DNA from: Polycyclovorans sp002706265
GTDB taxonomy: Bacteria; Pseudomonadota; Gammaproteobacteria; Nevskiales; Nevskiaceae
Reading direction: 5' to 3'
NCBI GenBank assembly: GCA_963973915.1
Contig: CAXBBM010000001.1
Span: forward strand, 248,001 to 312,000
Length of the DNA: 64,000 nt
This document shows positions 1 through 8,367 of the stretch, piece by piece. Made by a program: the position numbers and the translations under genes. The notes under the pieces were generated by a model. The model was not told where the DNA came from and did not search any database. It worked only from the letters and a program-made list of their open reading frames with translations. The stretch's first letter is position 1. Every line of letters begins with the position of its first letter.

Positions 1-1575
1 GCGCGGCCGGCGCTGCGGGTTGTGCAGCATGCTGCTGCCAATCATGTTGCTGACGCTGTCCAGCCCCAGCAGGTCGAGCACCGTGACCGCGATGTCCATG
101 TGCGCCACCAGGGTCTCGGGCGGGGCCAGCGTGGGCCAGCGGCCGCGGCTGGGCATGCGCAACGCCATCACGCCAAAGTTGTTGCGCAAAATCTTGCCGG
201 CGTCATCTTCCTGCTGAAAGCCCCCTGCCTCATCAGAGGTGATGATCACCAGCGTGTCATTCAGCACACCGCGCACTTGCAGGGTGTCGAGCAGCCGCCC
301 CACCGCATCGGTCAGCAGCTCGAAGGCCCGCGCGCGGCGAATCAGCAGCGCCTCGCCGTCCAGGGCCTCATTTTCATGAGTGAACGGATGATGGGTTGCC
401 ACATTGAGCACGGTGGCGAACCACGGCCGGTCGCCGGCGTCCAGGTCCCTGATCTGCTCGGCCACCGCCGCGAAGAATGGCGCGTCGTCTGCCCCCCAGC
501 CGTCGGCGGGCACGCCCTGGGCCGCCAGCGCCTCCCGGCCGATCACGGTCTCGAATCCGGCCAGCGGCATGAACACGTCCTTGTTCATGAAGGACAGCGA
601 CGCGGCCTGGATGTAGGCGGTTCGATAGCCGGCGTTCTTCAGAGTGCGGGGCAGGCACTGGATCGGCCGACCGGCGGAGGCGATCAGGGTCATTTTCGGC
701 ACGCCGGTGGTGATGCGCGGGTAGTCACCGCAGATGATGGCGTAGCTGCCGCGGTTGGTCTGGCGCTGCATCGACACCGCGTTGGGGAACAGCGAGAAGC
801 CATGCGCCTTGAGGTGCGCATCCAGCTCGGGCAGCGCCAGATCCGGCTTCACGCCGTGGTGCCGAGCCACCGACGGCAAGTAAGCGCCCGACAGCCCTTC
901 GACCATGATGACCAGAATGTTCGGCTGCCCGGTGTGGCGCTGGCCGGGCTGGTCGCGGAGGAAGAAGGCGGGATCGGTCTCGGCGCCCTGCACCACCAGC
1001 AAGGATTCTTCGTCGCGCGCCGTGGCGCGCCAGAACGCGCCGGGAATCTGCACCGCGGTGGCCATCAGCGGATTGTTGGCCAGGTAGGTCGGACTGGGGG
1101 TGACGACGTAATAGCCCAGCAGCATCCCGAACAGCAGCAGCGCCGCCGGCGCGGGCTGCATCGCCCAGGGCAGTGTCTCGGGGCGGGCCCGTTCGACCAA
1201 GGCATACAGCCAGGCCGAGGCGGTCAGCAGGTAGAACGGGAAATAGCCGAAGAAATGCCACGACAGGGTCGATGACAGGAATTCGGTGTCCATCGCCTGA
1301 ATGATGTGCGCCAGGCGAAAGAAGCTGCCGTGAATCTCGGCGTGCATGCCCGCGGCGTGATAGACCAAAGCAATCAGCGGCACATAGAAGGCGATGAGCC
1401 AGGGCGTCGGCATCAGCAGTCGTCTGGCCAACACCAGCGCCAGAGCCGTCACCGCATCGGCCAGTACCATCATGCCGGGCAGATACAGGGGCATTGCGCC
1501 CTGTAACAGCAACAGGCCGCGCATCACCAAAAGGCCAGCGAAGACTGCGGCCCAGCGTTTCACCGCGCCCGGCAT
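1..1575 (-). CDS. LTA synthase-like sulfatase-fold membrane enzyme (3' end outside window)
   Basis: Membrane-anchored enzyme of the alkaline phosphatase/sulfatase fold, closest in layout to LTA synthase and phosphoethanolamine transferases, which move a phospho-group from a lipid onto an envelope glycan. About 525 codons are present and the gene runs off the left edge. Roughly five hydrophobic segments fill the first 170 residues. The catalytic domain starts near residue 220 at NILVIMVEG (metal-binding Glu); QTNRGS near 273 carries the likely Thr nucleophile, and ATHHPF follows. Near residue 446 the usual SDHG is SDEAGG, so an expected metal-binding His is Glu. ATG at 1575 was used; an in-frame GTG lies 12 bases upstream. 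It follows a glycosyltransferase on the same strand, which suggests a surface-glycan role. Substrate unknown. Confidence 0.8.
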   Translation of the reverse strand, partial: MPGAVKRWAAVFAGLLVMRGLLLLQGAMPLYLPGMMVLADAVTALALVLARRLLMPTPWLIAFYVPLIALVYHAAGMHAEIHGSFFRLAHIIQAMDTEFLSSTLSWHFFGYFPFYLLTASAWLYALVERARPETLPWAMQPAPAALLLFGMLLGYYVVTPSPTYLANNPLMATAVQIPGAFWRATARDEESLLVVQGAETDPAFFLRDQPGQRHTGQPNILVIMVEGLSGAYLPSVARHHGVKPDLALPELDAHLKAHGFSLFPNAVSMQRQTNRGSYAIICGDYPRITTGVPKMTLIASAGRPIQCLPRTLKNAGYRTAYIQAASLSFMNKDVFMPLAGFETVIGREALAAQGVPADGWGADDAPFFAAVAEQIRDLDAGDRPWFATVLNVATHHPFTHENEALDGEALLIRRARAFELLTDAVGRLLDTLQVRGVLNDTLVIITSDEAGGFQQEDDAGKILRNNFGVMALRMPSRGRWPTLAPPETLVAHMDIAVTVLDLLGLDSVSNMIGSSMLHNPQRRPR

Positions 1576-1678
1576 GCGCTCAGTCACTGCCTGTCACCGC
1601 CGGCCCATGCCGGCACTCGCCAACCAAATCCATGGTGTTGTCTTGCTGCACCTCAAACACCGCAGTCTGGCCGAGGGT

Positions 1679-2791
1679 TCATGAACGCCGCCGATGCGCG
1701 GCCGCAACATGGGCATAGAGCGCCGCGCATTCCTCACCCATCCGTTCCAGCGAGAAGCCCGCCACTGCCGCGGCATGGGCGCGCGCGCCTTCGGCCGCCC
1801 GCCGCTGCGGGTCACGGTAGGCCAGCAAGGCGTCGGTCAGCGCGGTCACGTCACCCACCGGAATGACCGTGCCGCAGCGCCAGTGGCGGACCATGGGCGC
1901 CAGTCCGACACCCTCGCTGACGATGACTGGCACGCCGGCCACCATGGCCTCGGCCACGGCGAACCCGAAGTTTTCAGATCGTGAGGGCAGCGCCACGAGA
2001 TCGGCCTCCAGCAGCAGACGATCCCGCACGGCGGGGGCAATGTGGCCCAGCAAGGTGACGTGATCGTGCACGCGCAGTCGCGCGATGTCGGCCCGCACCC
2101 GCCGCAGCTCATGTGCGTGGCCATGACCGGCCACCTGCACGCTCAGATCCATGCCCCGGTCGCGCGCCCGGGCCATGGCCTGCAGCAGTTCCCGCAAACC
2201 TTTGTGGGGATGCAGCCGGCCGATGAACAACACGCGCAGCGCCGGGTTCGCCCGCGCGTCGGGCCGTTGCGGCACCGTAGCGGGCACCGCCAGCCCAGGC
2301 ACCACCTGGCGAATCCGCTCCGGTGACACGCGCCGACCCACAATCGCAGCCTCGGCGGGCGCGGTGACCAGAATCGCCTCCGCGTCGCGCAAGATGGCGT
2401 TGCCGACCAGGCGCAGATACACGCGCTTCGACCACTGTCGCTCGCGCATCATTTCCGGGTGCAGGTGGCCGTGCAGCGTCAGCACATAGGGGCGCCCCAC
2501 CCGACGCGCAGCCCACACGCCCAGCAGGACATGCCAGCCAAAAATGCCGTGCACATGCAGCACGTCGGTGTGGCCAAGCCTCCGCTGCACCCGCTTGAAA
2601 AAGGACACCGGCCTCTTGAGCGCCAGCACCCGGGCGCTCTGGTTGCGCGGGAAGACGCTCTCGATCGCCAGATCGAAATCGCGCCCGTGCAGACCGGCGC
2701 GCAGGCTGTCGATGTAGCTGACAAAGCCCCCTGCACTGAGATCGGGCGTGCGGACGACATGCAGAACCCTGATTGCCGCGGGCCCGCCCAC
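1679..2791 (-). CDS. GT4-family glycosyltransferase
   Basis: Retaining glycosyltransferase of the GT-B fold (GT4, glycosyl transferases group 1), expected to use a nucleotide sugar in the cytoplasm to extend a surface polysaccharide. The 370-residue product begins RVLHVVRTPDLSAGGFVSY, the usual N-terminal strand and Gly-rich turn. The C-terminal half has VLFIGRLHPHKG (sugar-nucleotide domain entry) and the family E-x7-E signature in SENFGFAVAEAMVAG. Length is normal. It is divergent from a sulfotransferase only 45 bases away and upstream of the LTA synthase-like gene. Donor and acceptor cannot be read from sequence. Confidence 0.88.
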   Translation of the reverse strand: MGGPAAIRVLHVVRTPDLSAGGFVSYIDSLRAGLHGRDFDLAIESVFPRNQSARVLALKRPVSFFKRVQRRLGHTDVLHVHGIFGWHVLLGVWAARRVGRPYVLTLHGHLHPEMMRERQWSKRVYLRLVGNAILRDAEAILVTAPAEAAIVGRRVSPERIRQVVPGLAVPATVPQRPDARANPALRVLFIGRLHPHKGLRELLQAMARARDRGMDLSVQVAGHGHAHELRRVRADIARLRVHDHVTLLGHIAPAVRDRLLLEADLVALPSRSENFGFAVAEAMVAGVPVIVSEGVGLAPMVRHWRCGTVIPVGDVTALTDALLAYRDPQRRAAEGARAHAAAVAGFSLERMGEECAALYAHVAAAHRRRS

Positions 2792-2836
2792 TACCCCATC
2801 CTCGCAGTCGGATTGCTGTCACAGACACTTGAATTC

Positions 2837-3781
2837 ATGCTCACCATCCGCAACAGACCGACATTTTTCATTATGGGTGCCCCGAAATGTGGCACAACCG
2901 CGCTGGCGCAGTGGTTGAGCGGCCATCCCCAAGTGTTCATGAGTGCGCGCAAGGAGCCCCATTTCTTCAACGCCCGGAGCATGCCCGCCACGCCGACCCT
3001 GGAGGCCTACGAAGCGCTGTTTGCCAACGCCGGGCCGCAGCATCGCGCCATTGGAGAGGCTTCGACGCACTACCTGTTTGCACCCGAGGCCGTGCCCAAC
3101 ATTCTGGCCTATCAGCCCGAGGCCAGGTTCATCGTCTGCCTGCGCAATCCGCTGCAGATGGCACCCTCGCTGCACGCCGAGTGCGTCGCCCAGGGCTGGG
3201 ACGACGAGACTGATTTTGCCCGGGCCTGGGCGCTGCAGGCGGCCCGACAGCGCGGCGAGGCGTTGCCCGGCACGGTGCTGGGTGATCCCGACCGACTGCA
3301 GTACGGCGCCTATTGTCAGCTGGGCGCGCAACTGGCGCGTGTCTACCGGCAGGTGCCCCGCGAGCGGGTCCTGCCCCTGCTGCTGGAAGACCTGCGTGAG
3401 CACCCTCGGCAACACTATCAGCGGGTGCTGGCGTTCCTGGGGCTGGACGATGACGGCCGCAGCCAGTTCCCGGTGGTCAATGCCGCGCGCACCACGCGCT
3501 GGCCCCTGCTGTCGCGGCTGATGCGCCGCAGCAGCCAGCTGCGCGGGGCTCTGGGCATCCATGGCGATTGGGGCATCGTCGCGGCGCTGCGTCGGCTCAA
3601 CAGCACTGACACGCCGCGCCCACCCCTCTCAGCCCAGATGCAGGACGCCCTGCGATCGTTTTTCGCCGACGACGTGCAGCAGCTTGGCGAACTGCTGGGT
3701 CGCGATCTGAATCACTGGCTGGCCTTGGGGGCGACCAGCGGCACAAGCGGCGTGTCGCGAAGGGTCACGCCCGGCGGCTGA
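2837..3781 (+). CDS. PAPS-dependent sulfotransferase
   Basis: Transfers sulfate from PAPS to an acceptor, probably a glycan hydroxyl or amine. The 314-residue product has the 5'-phosphosulfate loop near the N-terminus (FIMGAPKCGTT), then KEPHFF, which resembles the heparan-sulfate sulfotransferase segment with a catalytic Lys, then GEASTHYL and the 3'-phosphate motif FIVCLRNP. The start at 2837 (MLTIRNRP) places the loop about 13 residues in, as is normal; the open frame extends further upstream across the divergent glycosyltransferase but without family sequence. Its last 70 bases overlap the end of the convergent downstream gene. Neighbours (glycosyltransferase, flippase) suggest a sulfated polysaccharide; this is inference. 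Confidence 0.85.
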   Translation: MLTIRNRPTFFIMGAPKCGTTALAQWLSGHPQVFMSARKEPHFFNARSMPATPTLEAYEALFANAGPQHRAIGEASTHYLFAPEAVPNILAYQPEARFIVCLRNPLQMAPSLHAECVAQGWDDETDFARAWALQAARQRGEALPGTVLGDPDRLQYGAYCQLGAQLARVYRQVPRERVLPLLLEDLREHPRQHYQRVLAFLGLDDDGRSQFPVVNAARTTRWPLLSRLMRRSSQLRGALGIHGDWGIVAALRRLNSTDTPRPPLSAQMQDALRSFFADDVQQLGELLGRDLNHWLALGATSGTSGVSRRVTPGG

Positions 3782-5070
3782 TACATCACCATGCGGTCTT
3801 CGAGATCGTTCCAGCGCTCGCGGTACGGCAGCGCGCCCCCCTCGAAAACCGACAGCAAAAGCTGGCCGTCAAAGGTCACGCCCTCGGCGCCCGGGGGCGC
3901 GGCAATCTGCATTTCCAGCGTGGCGGGCAGCATTGGCCACACGGGAATCGTCGATCCATCGGGCAGGGTCACGGTGGGCACCTCATCGCCCGGGGGTTTC
4001 AGCGGATCACTTGACAGGCGATGAAAGCTCAGCCCGCTGGCCCGGTTGCCCCAGGAAGTGCTGAGCACGATGCGCCGCTCGTCGATAAACGTCATTCCCT
4101 GAACCAGGTTGCGGTGGTGCAAGGCAGCGTCGGGGCGATACACCTCGAAGTCCCGGCCTGACCAGTTCACGGTGTAGGTCTGTTCATTCACCGGACGCAG
4201 CGTTTCACGATCGATGCGGTAGGCCGCCGTCCAGCCCGCTGTGCCCACGCCCAGTGACTGGTAATGCGGCGGCAGCGGCGCGCCGCGGTCAGCACGCTGA
4301 AAATTGCCCACCCAAAGGGTGTCGCCACGCGCGGTGATGAAGTCACCACTGCTGTCTACGCCGATGCGCGTCTTGTTCTCGGGCCGCAGGGTGATGACCT
4401 TGGTCCATGCCTTCAGCAGCCGCGACAGGTCAAAGCGCAACAGCTCGAAATTGTCGGGCAACCACAGCCGTTCGTGCAGCACGGCAATGCCCCCTGCATG
4501 GCGCCGCATGGGCGTGCCGTCGCGCTCCTCCAGCATGGCCAGGCGCAGCGCCTTGCCGTCGTCAAGGTCCACGAGGTACAGCGCCGACTGCTTCTTGCCG
4601 CACAGCGAGATCAGCCCCCAGCGCAGGGGCGCGCGGTCAAAGCGCTGGCAAAAATAACCTGAGATGACGGCGCGATTCGATTCATCCGGCAGGAAGTCGA
4701 CGCCCTGCGGCACGAAGTTGGCGTGCAGGCCGGGAATCACATGGCCGCGCACCAAAAGCCCCGCCATGGCCGGATAGCGCAGACGATAGGCGGCCTGATC
4801 AAGATTGGCGTAGCTGTGCACTTCAAGCCGCGCCTTCGCCTCGCCTGAGAACGCGTGCATCGACCCCGGGCCAGAGAACCGCACGATCAGCACCAGCAGC
4901 AAGGCCAGGGCCGGCAACAGCACCCACCACCCGCGCCGCACGAGCACCAGGCCGCGCACGGCTGAACGCCGCGGTCCGGCGCGCGGTCGGCGCTTGGGGC
5001 GAGAAAGCCCAGACCCCGCACGCGGGCGCCAACGGGCCCAAGTCCGCCTGATAATGGTCAGCAGCAACAT
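3712..5070 (-). CDS. membrane-anchored protein of unknown function, beta-propeller-like
   Basis: Not assigned to a named family. The 452-residue product has an Arg/Lys-rich N-terminus (about 45 residues), a single hydrophobic helix (WWVLLPALALLLVLIV) and a long extracytoplasmic part with many short beta-strand-like stretches (LYLVDLDDG, LWLPDNFELLRFDL, TLWVGNF, YRIDRETLRPV), which recalls beta-propellers. Topology would be N-in, type II. It lies between the sulfotransferase (tail-to-tail 70-base overlap) and a divergent flippase 37 bases away, so a role in handling an exported glycan is possible but unproven. Confidence 0.7.
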   Translation of the reverse strand: MLLLTIIRRTWARWRPRAGSGLSRPKRRPRAGPRRSAVRGLVLVRRGWWVLLPALALLLVLIVRFSGPGSMHAFSGEAKARLEVHSYANLDQAAYRLRYPAMAGLLVRGHVIPGLHANFVPQGVDFLPDESNRAVISGYFCQRFDRAPLRWGLISLCGKKQSALYLVDLDDGKALRLAMLEERDGTPMRRHAGGIAVLHERLWLPDNFELLRFDLSRLLKAWTKVITLRPENKTRIGVDSSGDFITARGDTLWVGNFQRADRGAPLPPHYQSLGVGTAGWTAAYRIDRETLRPVNEQTYTVNWSGRDFEVYRPDAALHHRNLVQGMTFIDERRIVLSTSWGNRASGLSFHRLSSDPLKPPGDEVPTVTLPDGSTIPVWPMLPATLEMQIAAPPGAEGVTFDGQLLLSVFEGGALPYRERWNDLEDRMVMYQPPGVTLRDTPLVPLVAPKASQ

Positions 5071-5107
5071 GCAGCAAGCCTAACAACCCTTTGGTGACCC
5101 AGAACCG

Positions 5108-6448
5108 ATGAGCCTGCCCCCTCGCGAGCGCAATGCGGAAGCCGGACGCCGGGTGCTGTTCCGCAGTGGCATGGGCAGCTTTGCCTTGCGGGCCGTCAAT
5201 GCCGTTGCCGCCGCCAGCCTCACCATCCTGATGGCGCGCGGCCTGGGGCCCTCGGGTTACGGCGTGTACACCTACGCCCTGGCGCTGGTGATGCTGCTCA
5301 ACGTGCCGACGCAAGGCGGGCTGCCGATATTGGTCGTCCGTGAAACGGCCGCCGCCCTGGCCCATATGCAGATCGACCGGGTGTATCGCCTGTGGCGCTG
5401 GGCGACCGCCATCACACTGGGCCTGGCGCTGACGGTGGCGCTCGTCGGTACCACGGTCGGCTGGCTTTTTCGCGCCCACTTCGAGCCCGTGGCGTGGAAC
5501 AGCTTTCTGCTCGCGCTGCTGCTGGTGCCGCTGATCGTGCTGGGCAATCTGTGCGGTGCGGCGCTGCGCGGCGTGCATCGGGTGCTGCTGGGCCAGTGGC
5601 CCGAGTACCTGTTGCGGCCCGCCCTGCTACTGCTGGCCATACTGGCGTACCGCGGGTTCGCCGGTGACACGATGCGCGCCGATGTTGCCGTGGGCCTGCA
5701 CACGCTGGCCGCCGCTGTGGCGCTGATGATCAGCGCGCCCCTGCTGTGGCGGGCGCGGCCGCAGCGTGAAAGGCCTGTTGCCGCCTCTGCCGACGACACC
5801 CCGCCCACGTGGCTCAGCAGCATGATTCCCCTCACCTTGCTCTCGGCCATGCAGATGATCCTGCAATACACCGACCTGGTGATGCTGGGCTTTTTCCGGT
5901 CCAGCGAAACCGTGGGTTTGTACCGGGTGGCTGCGCAGGCCTCGCTGTGCGTCAGCTTCGGCCTGCTGGCGGTGAATCTCATCGTGGCGCCGCAGTTCGC
6001 CCGCGACCACGCCAAGGGCGATATGGCGCGGCTGCAACAGGTCACCACGCTCAGTGCGCGGCTGGTGCTGCTGCTCACGCTGCCGGTCACCCTGGTGTTC
6101 CTGATGGTGGCCGAGCCCATCGTCACCTTCGTCTTTGGTGCGGCCTATGGCGGCAGCGGCACTGCGCTGGGCATTCTCGCCATCGGCCAGCTCTGCAACG
6201 CGGCCTTCGGCTCGGTGGTGTTTCTGCTCAACATGACCGGCCATGAGCGCGACACCGTCAGGGGGCTGTCCATCGGCGTGGTGGTCAACGCCCTGCTCAA
6301 TCTGGCCTTGATCCCCCTGTTTGGCATCAATGGCGCCGCCGCGGCCACCGCCCTCACGCTGTTGATCTGGAACGTTCTGCTGTGGCGGGCGGTACGGCGA
6401 CGACTGGGCATCGACAGCACCGCTCTGGGCCTGCGCGTGGCGCGCTGA
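5108..6448 (+). CDS. polysaccharide/lipid-linked oligosaccharide flippase (MOP superfamily)
   Basis: Integral membrane protein of the polysaccharide transporter branch of the MOP superfamily (Wzx/MurJ-like), expected to flip lipid-linked oligosaccharides across the inner membrane. The 446 residues are almost continuously hydrophobic with about 12-14 helices. The N-terminal RSGMGSFALRAVNAVAAASL and ARGLGPSGYGVYTYAL segments (a glycine-rich, GP-x-GYG turn) are typical of the family, as is QYTDLVMLGFF at the start of the second bundle. With the glycosyltransferase, sulfotransferase and LTA synthase-like gene it makes a small surface-glycan locus. No polymerase or chain-length regulator is in the window. 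Confidence 0.87.
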   Translation: MSLPPRERNAEAGRRVLFRSGMGSFALRAVNAVAAASLTILMARGLGPSGYGVYTYALALVMLLNVPTQGGLPILVVRETAAALAHMQIDRVYRLWRWATAITLGLALTVALVGTTVGWLFRAHFEPVAWNSFLLALLLVPLIVLGNLCGAALRGVHRVLLGQWPEYLLRPALLLLAILAYRGFAGDTMRADVAVGLHTLAAAVALMISAPLLWRARPQRERPVAASADDTPPTWLSSMIPLTLLSAMQMILQYTDLVMLGFFRSSETVGLYRVAAQASLCVSFGLLAVNLIVAPQFARDHAKGDMARLQQVTTLSARLVLLLTLPVTLVFLMVAEPIVTFVFGAAYGGSGTALGILAIGQLCNAAFGSVVFLLNMTGHERDTVRGLSIGVVVNALLNLALIPLFGINGAAAATALTLLIWNVLLWRAVRRRLGIDSTALGLRVAR

Positions 6449-6524
6449 ATCCCGCAAAACCGGGCCCTGTCATCCCGTATCATGCGCGCGGTTAAATTCT
6501 TTCCCCCGCTCATAGGTTGACCCG

Positions 6525-7706
6525 ATGGAACTGACGCTCGCCCAGCGCGTAACGCGCATCAAACCCTCCCCGACGTTGGCCGTCACCGCCAAGGCCGGGG
6601 AACTCAAGGCCCAGGGCAAAGACGTCCTCAGCCTGGGCGCCGGTGAACCTGACTTCGACACGCCGCAGCACATCAAGGACGCCGCGCACCAGGCCATTCG
6701 CGACGGCAAGACCAAATACACCCCGGTGGGCGGCACGCCGGCGTTAAAGCAGGCCATCATCGACAAGATGGCGCGCGACAACGCGCTGATCTACACCCCC
6801 AAGCAGGTGCTGGCTTCGGTGGGCGGCAAGCAGGCCTGCTACAACCTGTGCCAGGCGCTGCTCAACGAAGGCGACGAGGTGCTGATCCCCGCCCCGTACT
6901 GGGTGAGCTATCCCGACATGGTGCTGCTGGCCGATGGCACGCCGGTCACGCTGCCCACCACGCTCGACACCCGCTTCAAGATCACCCCCGGGCAGCTCGA
7001 AGCCGCCATCACGCCGCGCACGCGGATGATCTGGCTCAACTCGCCCTCCAATCCCTCCGGCATGGCCTACAGCAAGGCCGAACTCGCAGCGCTGGGCGAA
7101 GTGCTGCTCAAGCACCCGCAGATCATCATCGCCTCGGACGACATGTACGAGAAAATCCTTTGGAGCGGCGAGCCCTACAGCAACATCATCAACGCCTGCC
7201 CGGCCCTGTACGACCGCACCGTGATCATTCACGCCGTGTCAAAAACCTACTCAATGACCGGCTGGCGCCTCGGCTGGGCCTGCGGACCGGCAAAGCTGAT
7301 CACCGCAATGTCCGACATCCAGAGCCAGAGCACCTCCAACCCCACCTCCATCGCCCAGGCTGCCGCGGTCGAAGCGCTGAACGGCGATCAGCGCTGCGTC
7401 GACGACATGGTCGCCGCCTTCAAGCGCCGACACGATGACCTGGTGGCCGACCTCAACACCGTTCCCGGCGTGAAATGCCCGGCGGGCGACGGCACCTTTT
7501 ACGTCTTCCCCAACGTCGAAGGCCTGATGGCCAAGCTGGGCTGCACCACCGACCTGGAACTGTCGGACAAACTGCTCAACGACGCATTGGTCGCCGTCGT
7601 CCCCGGCTCGGCGTTCGGCACGCCCGGCCACCTGCGGCTGTCCTTTGCCACCAGCGAAACCGTGCTCAAGCAAAGCGTCGAACGACTGCGAAAAATCGCG
7701 GGCTGA
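6525..7706 (+). CDS. aspC: PLP-dependent aspartate-type aminotransferase (class I, subgroup Ib)
   Basis: Transfers the amino group between aspartate (or a related amino acid) and 2-oxoglutarate in the cytoplasm. The 393-residue product has the usual features: SLGAGEPDFDTPQHI near the N-terminus, SVGGKQACYN for phosphate-group contacts, NSPSNPSG with the PLP-interacting Asn, and the Schiff-base Lys240 in AVSKTYSMTGWRLGW. The C-terminal RLSFATS holds the carboxylate-binding Arg. Length matches the Thermus/Pseudomonas AspC subgroup. It stands alone before tRNA-Asn. The gene symbol is by family; prephenate or other amino-acid specificity is not excluded. Confidence 0.9.
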   Translation: MELTLAQRVTRIKPSPTLAVTAKAGELKAQGKDVLSLGAGEPDFDTPQHIKDAAHQAIRDGKTKYTPVGGTPALKQAIIDKMARDNALIYTPKQVLASVGGKQACYNLCQALLNEGDEVLIPAPYWVSYPDMVLLADGTPVTLPTTLDTRFKITPGQLEAAITPRTRMIWLNSPSNPSGMAYSKAELAALGEVLLKHPQIIIASDDMYEKILWSGEPYSNIINACPALYDRTVIIHAVSKTYSMTGWRLGWACGPAKLITAMSDIQSQSTSNPTSIAQAAAVEALNGDQRCVDDMVAAFKRRHDDLVADLNTVPGVKCPAGDGTFYVFPNVEGLMAKLGCTTDLELSDKLLNDALVAVVPGSAFGTPGHLRLSFATSETVLKQSVERLRKIAG

Positions 7707-7719
7707 TCGGAAAATGTCG

Positions 7720-7748
7720 TTGCAACCTGATGGCGTGTTGACTACACT
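7720..7748 (+). promoter_or_regulatory. sigma-70 promoter of tRNA-Asn
   Basis: A -35 box TTGCAA (7720-7725), a 17-base spacer and a -10 box TACACT (7743-7748) lie just ahead of the tRNA, followed by a GC-rich stretch (GCGCCC) where the discriminator would be. That layout is typical of stringently controlled stable-RNA promoters. Transcription would start about 10 bases before the tRNA. Confidence 0.65.
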
Positions 7749-7764
7749 TCGCGCCCTCGACTGT

Positions 7765-7840
7765 TCCGTGATAGCTCAGTCGGTAGAGCAGCTGACTGTT
7801 AATCAGCGGGTCGTAGGTTCGAGTCCTACTCACGGAGCCA
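7765..7840 (+). tRNA. tRNA-Asn (anticodon GTT)
   Basis: 76 bases that fold as a standard cloverleaf. The acceptor arm is TCCGTGA against TCACGGA, with discriminator G and an encoded CCA. The D-loop has AGCTCAGTCGGTAGAGC, the anticodon loop is CTGTTAA (anticodon GTT), and the T-loop has GGTTCGAGTCC. It has its own promoter upstream and a terminator 10 bases downstream, so it is a single-tRNA unit. Confidence 0.98.
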
Positions 7841-7849
7841 TTTGATTCG

Positions 7850-7882
7850 AAGGCCTGACCGATTTTCGGTCGGGCCTTTTTC
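7850..7882 (+). terminator. Rho-independent terminator of tRNA-Asn
   Basis: A GC-rich hairpin (AGGCCTGACCG against CGGTCGGGCCT, with one mismatch, around an ATTTT loop) followed by a run of T residues, 10 bases after the tRNA CCA end. Confidence 0.88.
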
Positions 7883-8367
7883 AGTTCTGGACCCAATGCG
7901 GGGCCAAATCCAGGGCCTTGCGGTCCGACTTAGCCGGCTTTGGACACCGAGTTCTCACTTTCGGGGGTGGGACCGGATGAAACCCAGAGGCAAACCGGTG
8001 GCGCGCGGGCGACCGAGAAAGAGTTTGGGGGTGCTGATCATGACTCGTGGTCCATCGGGGATGACGCCTGAATGTCACGCAGCGCCCTCCCCCTCAAGTG
8101 AAAGCAGAGTGTTTCCCCTTCGGACTTGAATCCGTCCCCGCCCGCCCGGTATCGGTTCTTTGCGCCGCACGCGGCCGCGTCACGCAGAGGCAGCGCGATG
8201 CTGCCTTCGGCATTGGCTGAACGGTAGATGACAAAAATCAACGGGTCGACCGGTCACCAGTGTTTCTTAGCCGGCGCTGCGTCGGTATACTTCCGCGGCT
8301 CGACGTGTCCGCGCCGCAGTTTGGCCTGCGTCGACTCCTTTCGTTAGTCCATGAGGTTTATCAGTCG
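7883..8367. other. 485-base intergenic region, no convincing gene
   Basis: Between the tRNA-Asn terminator and petA. Open frames here (for example 7842-8129) lack a plausible start context and any recognisable family. Since tRNA-Asn genes are common integration sites, an old integration scar is possible, but no integrase fragment or repeat of the tRNA 3' end was seen. A TATACT at 8286-8291 is a fair -10 candidate for petABC, without a good -35 box. Confidence 0.5.

Noticed and set aside
22..1275. 417-residue open frame on the + strand
   Set aside because: It is antisense to the LTA synthase-like gene, has no family features and has the His/Gln/Arg/Gly bias typical of shadow frames in GC-rich DNA.
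7666..7896. 76-residue minus-strand frame containing TRTYDPLINSQLLYRLSY
   Set aside because: This is the well-known false peptide read from the antisense strand of a tRNA gene (here tRNA-Asn).
7842..8129. 95-residue + strand frame after tRNA-Asn
   Set aside because: It begins inside the tRNA terminator region, has no ribosome site or family match and is rich in Arg/Pro/Ser as random GC-rich sequence is.
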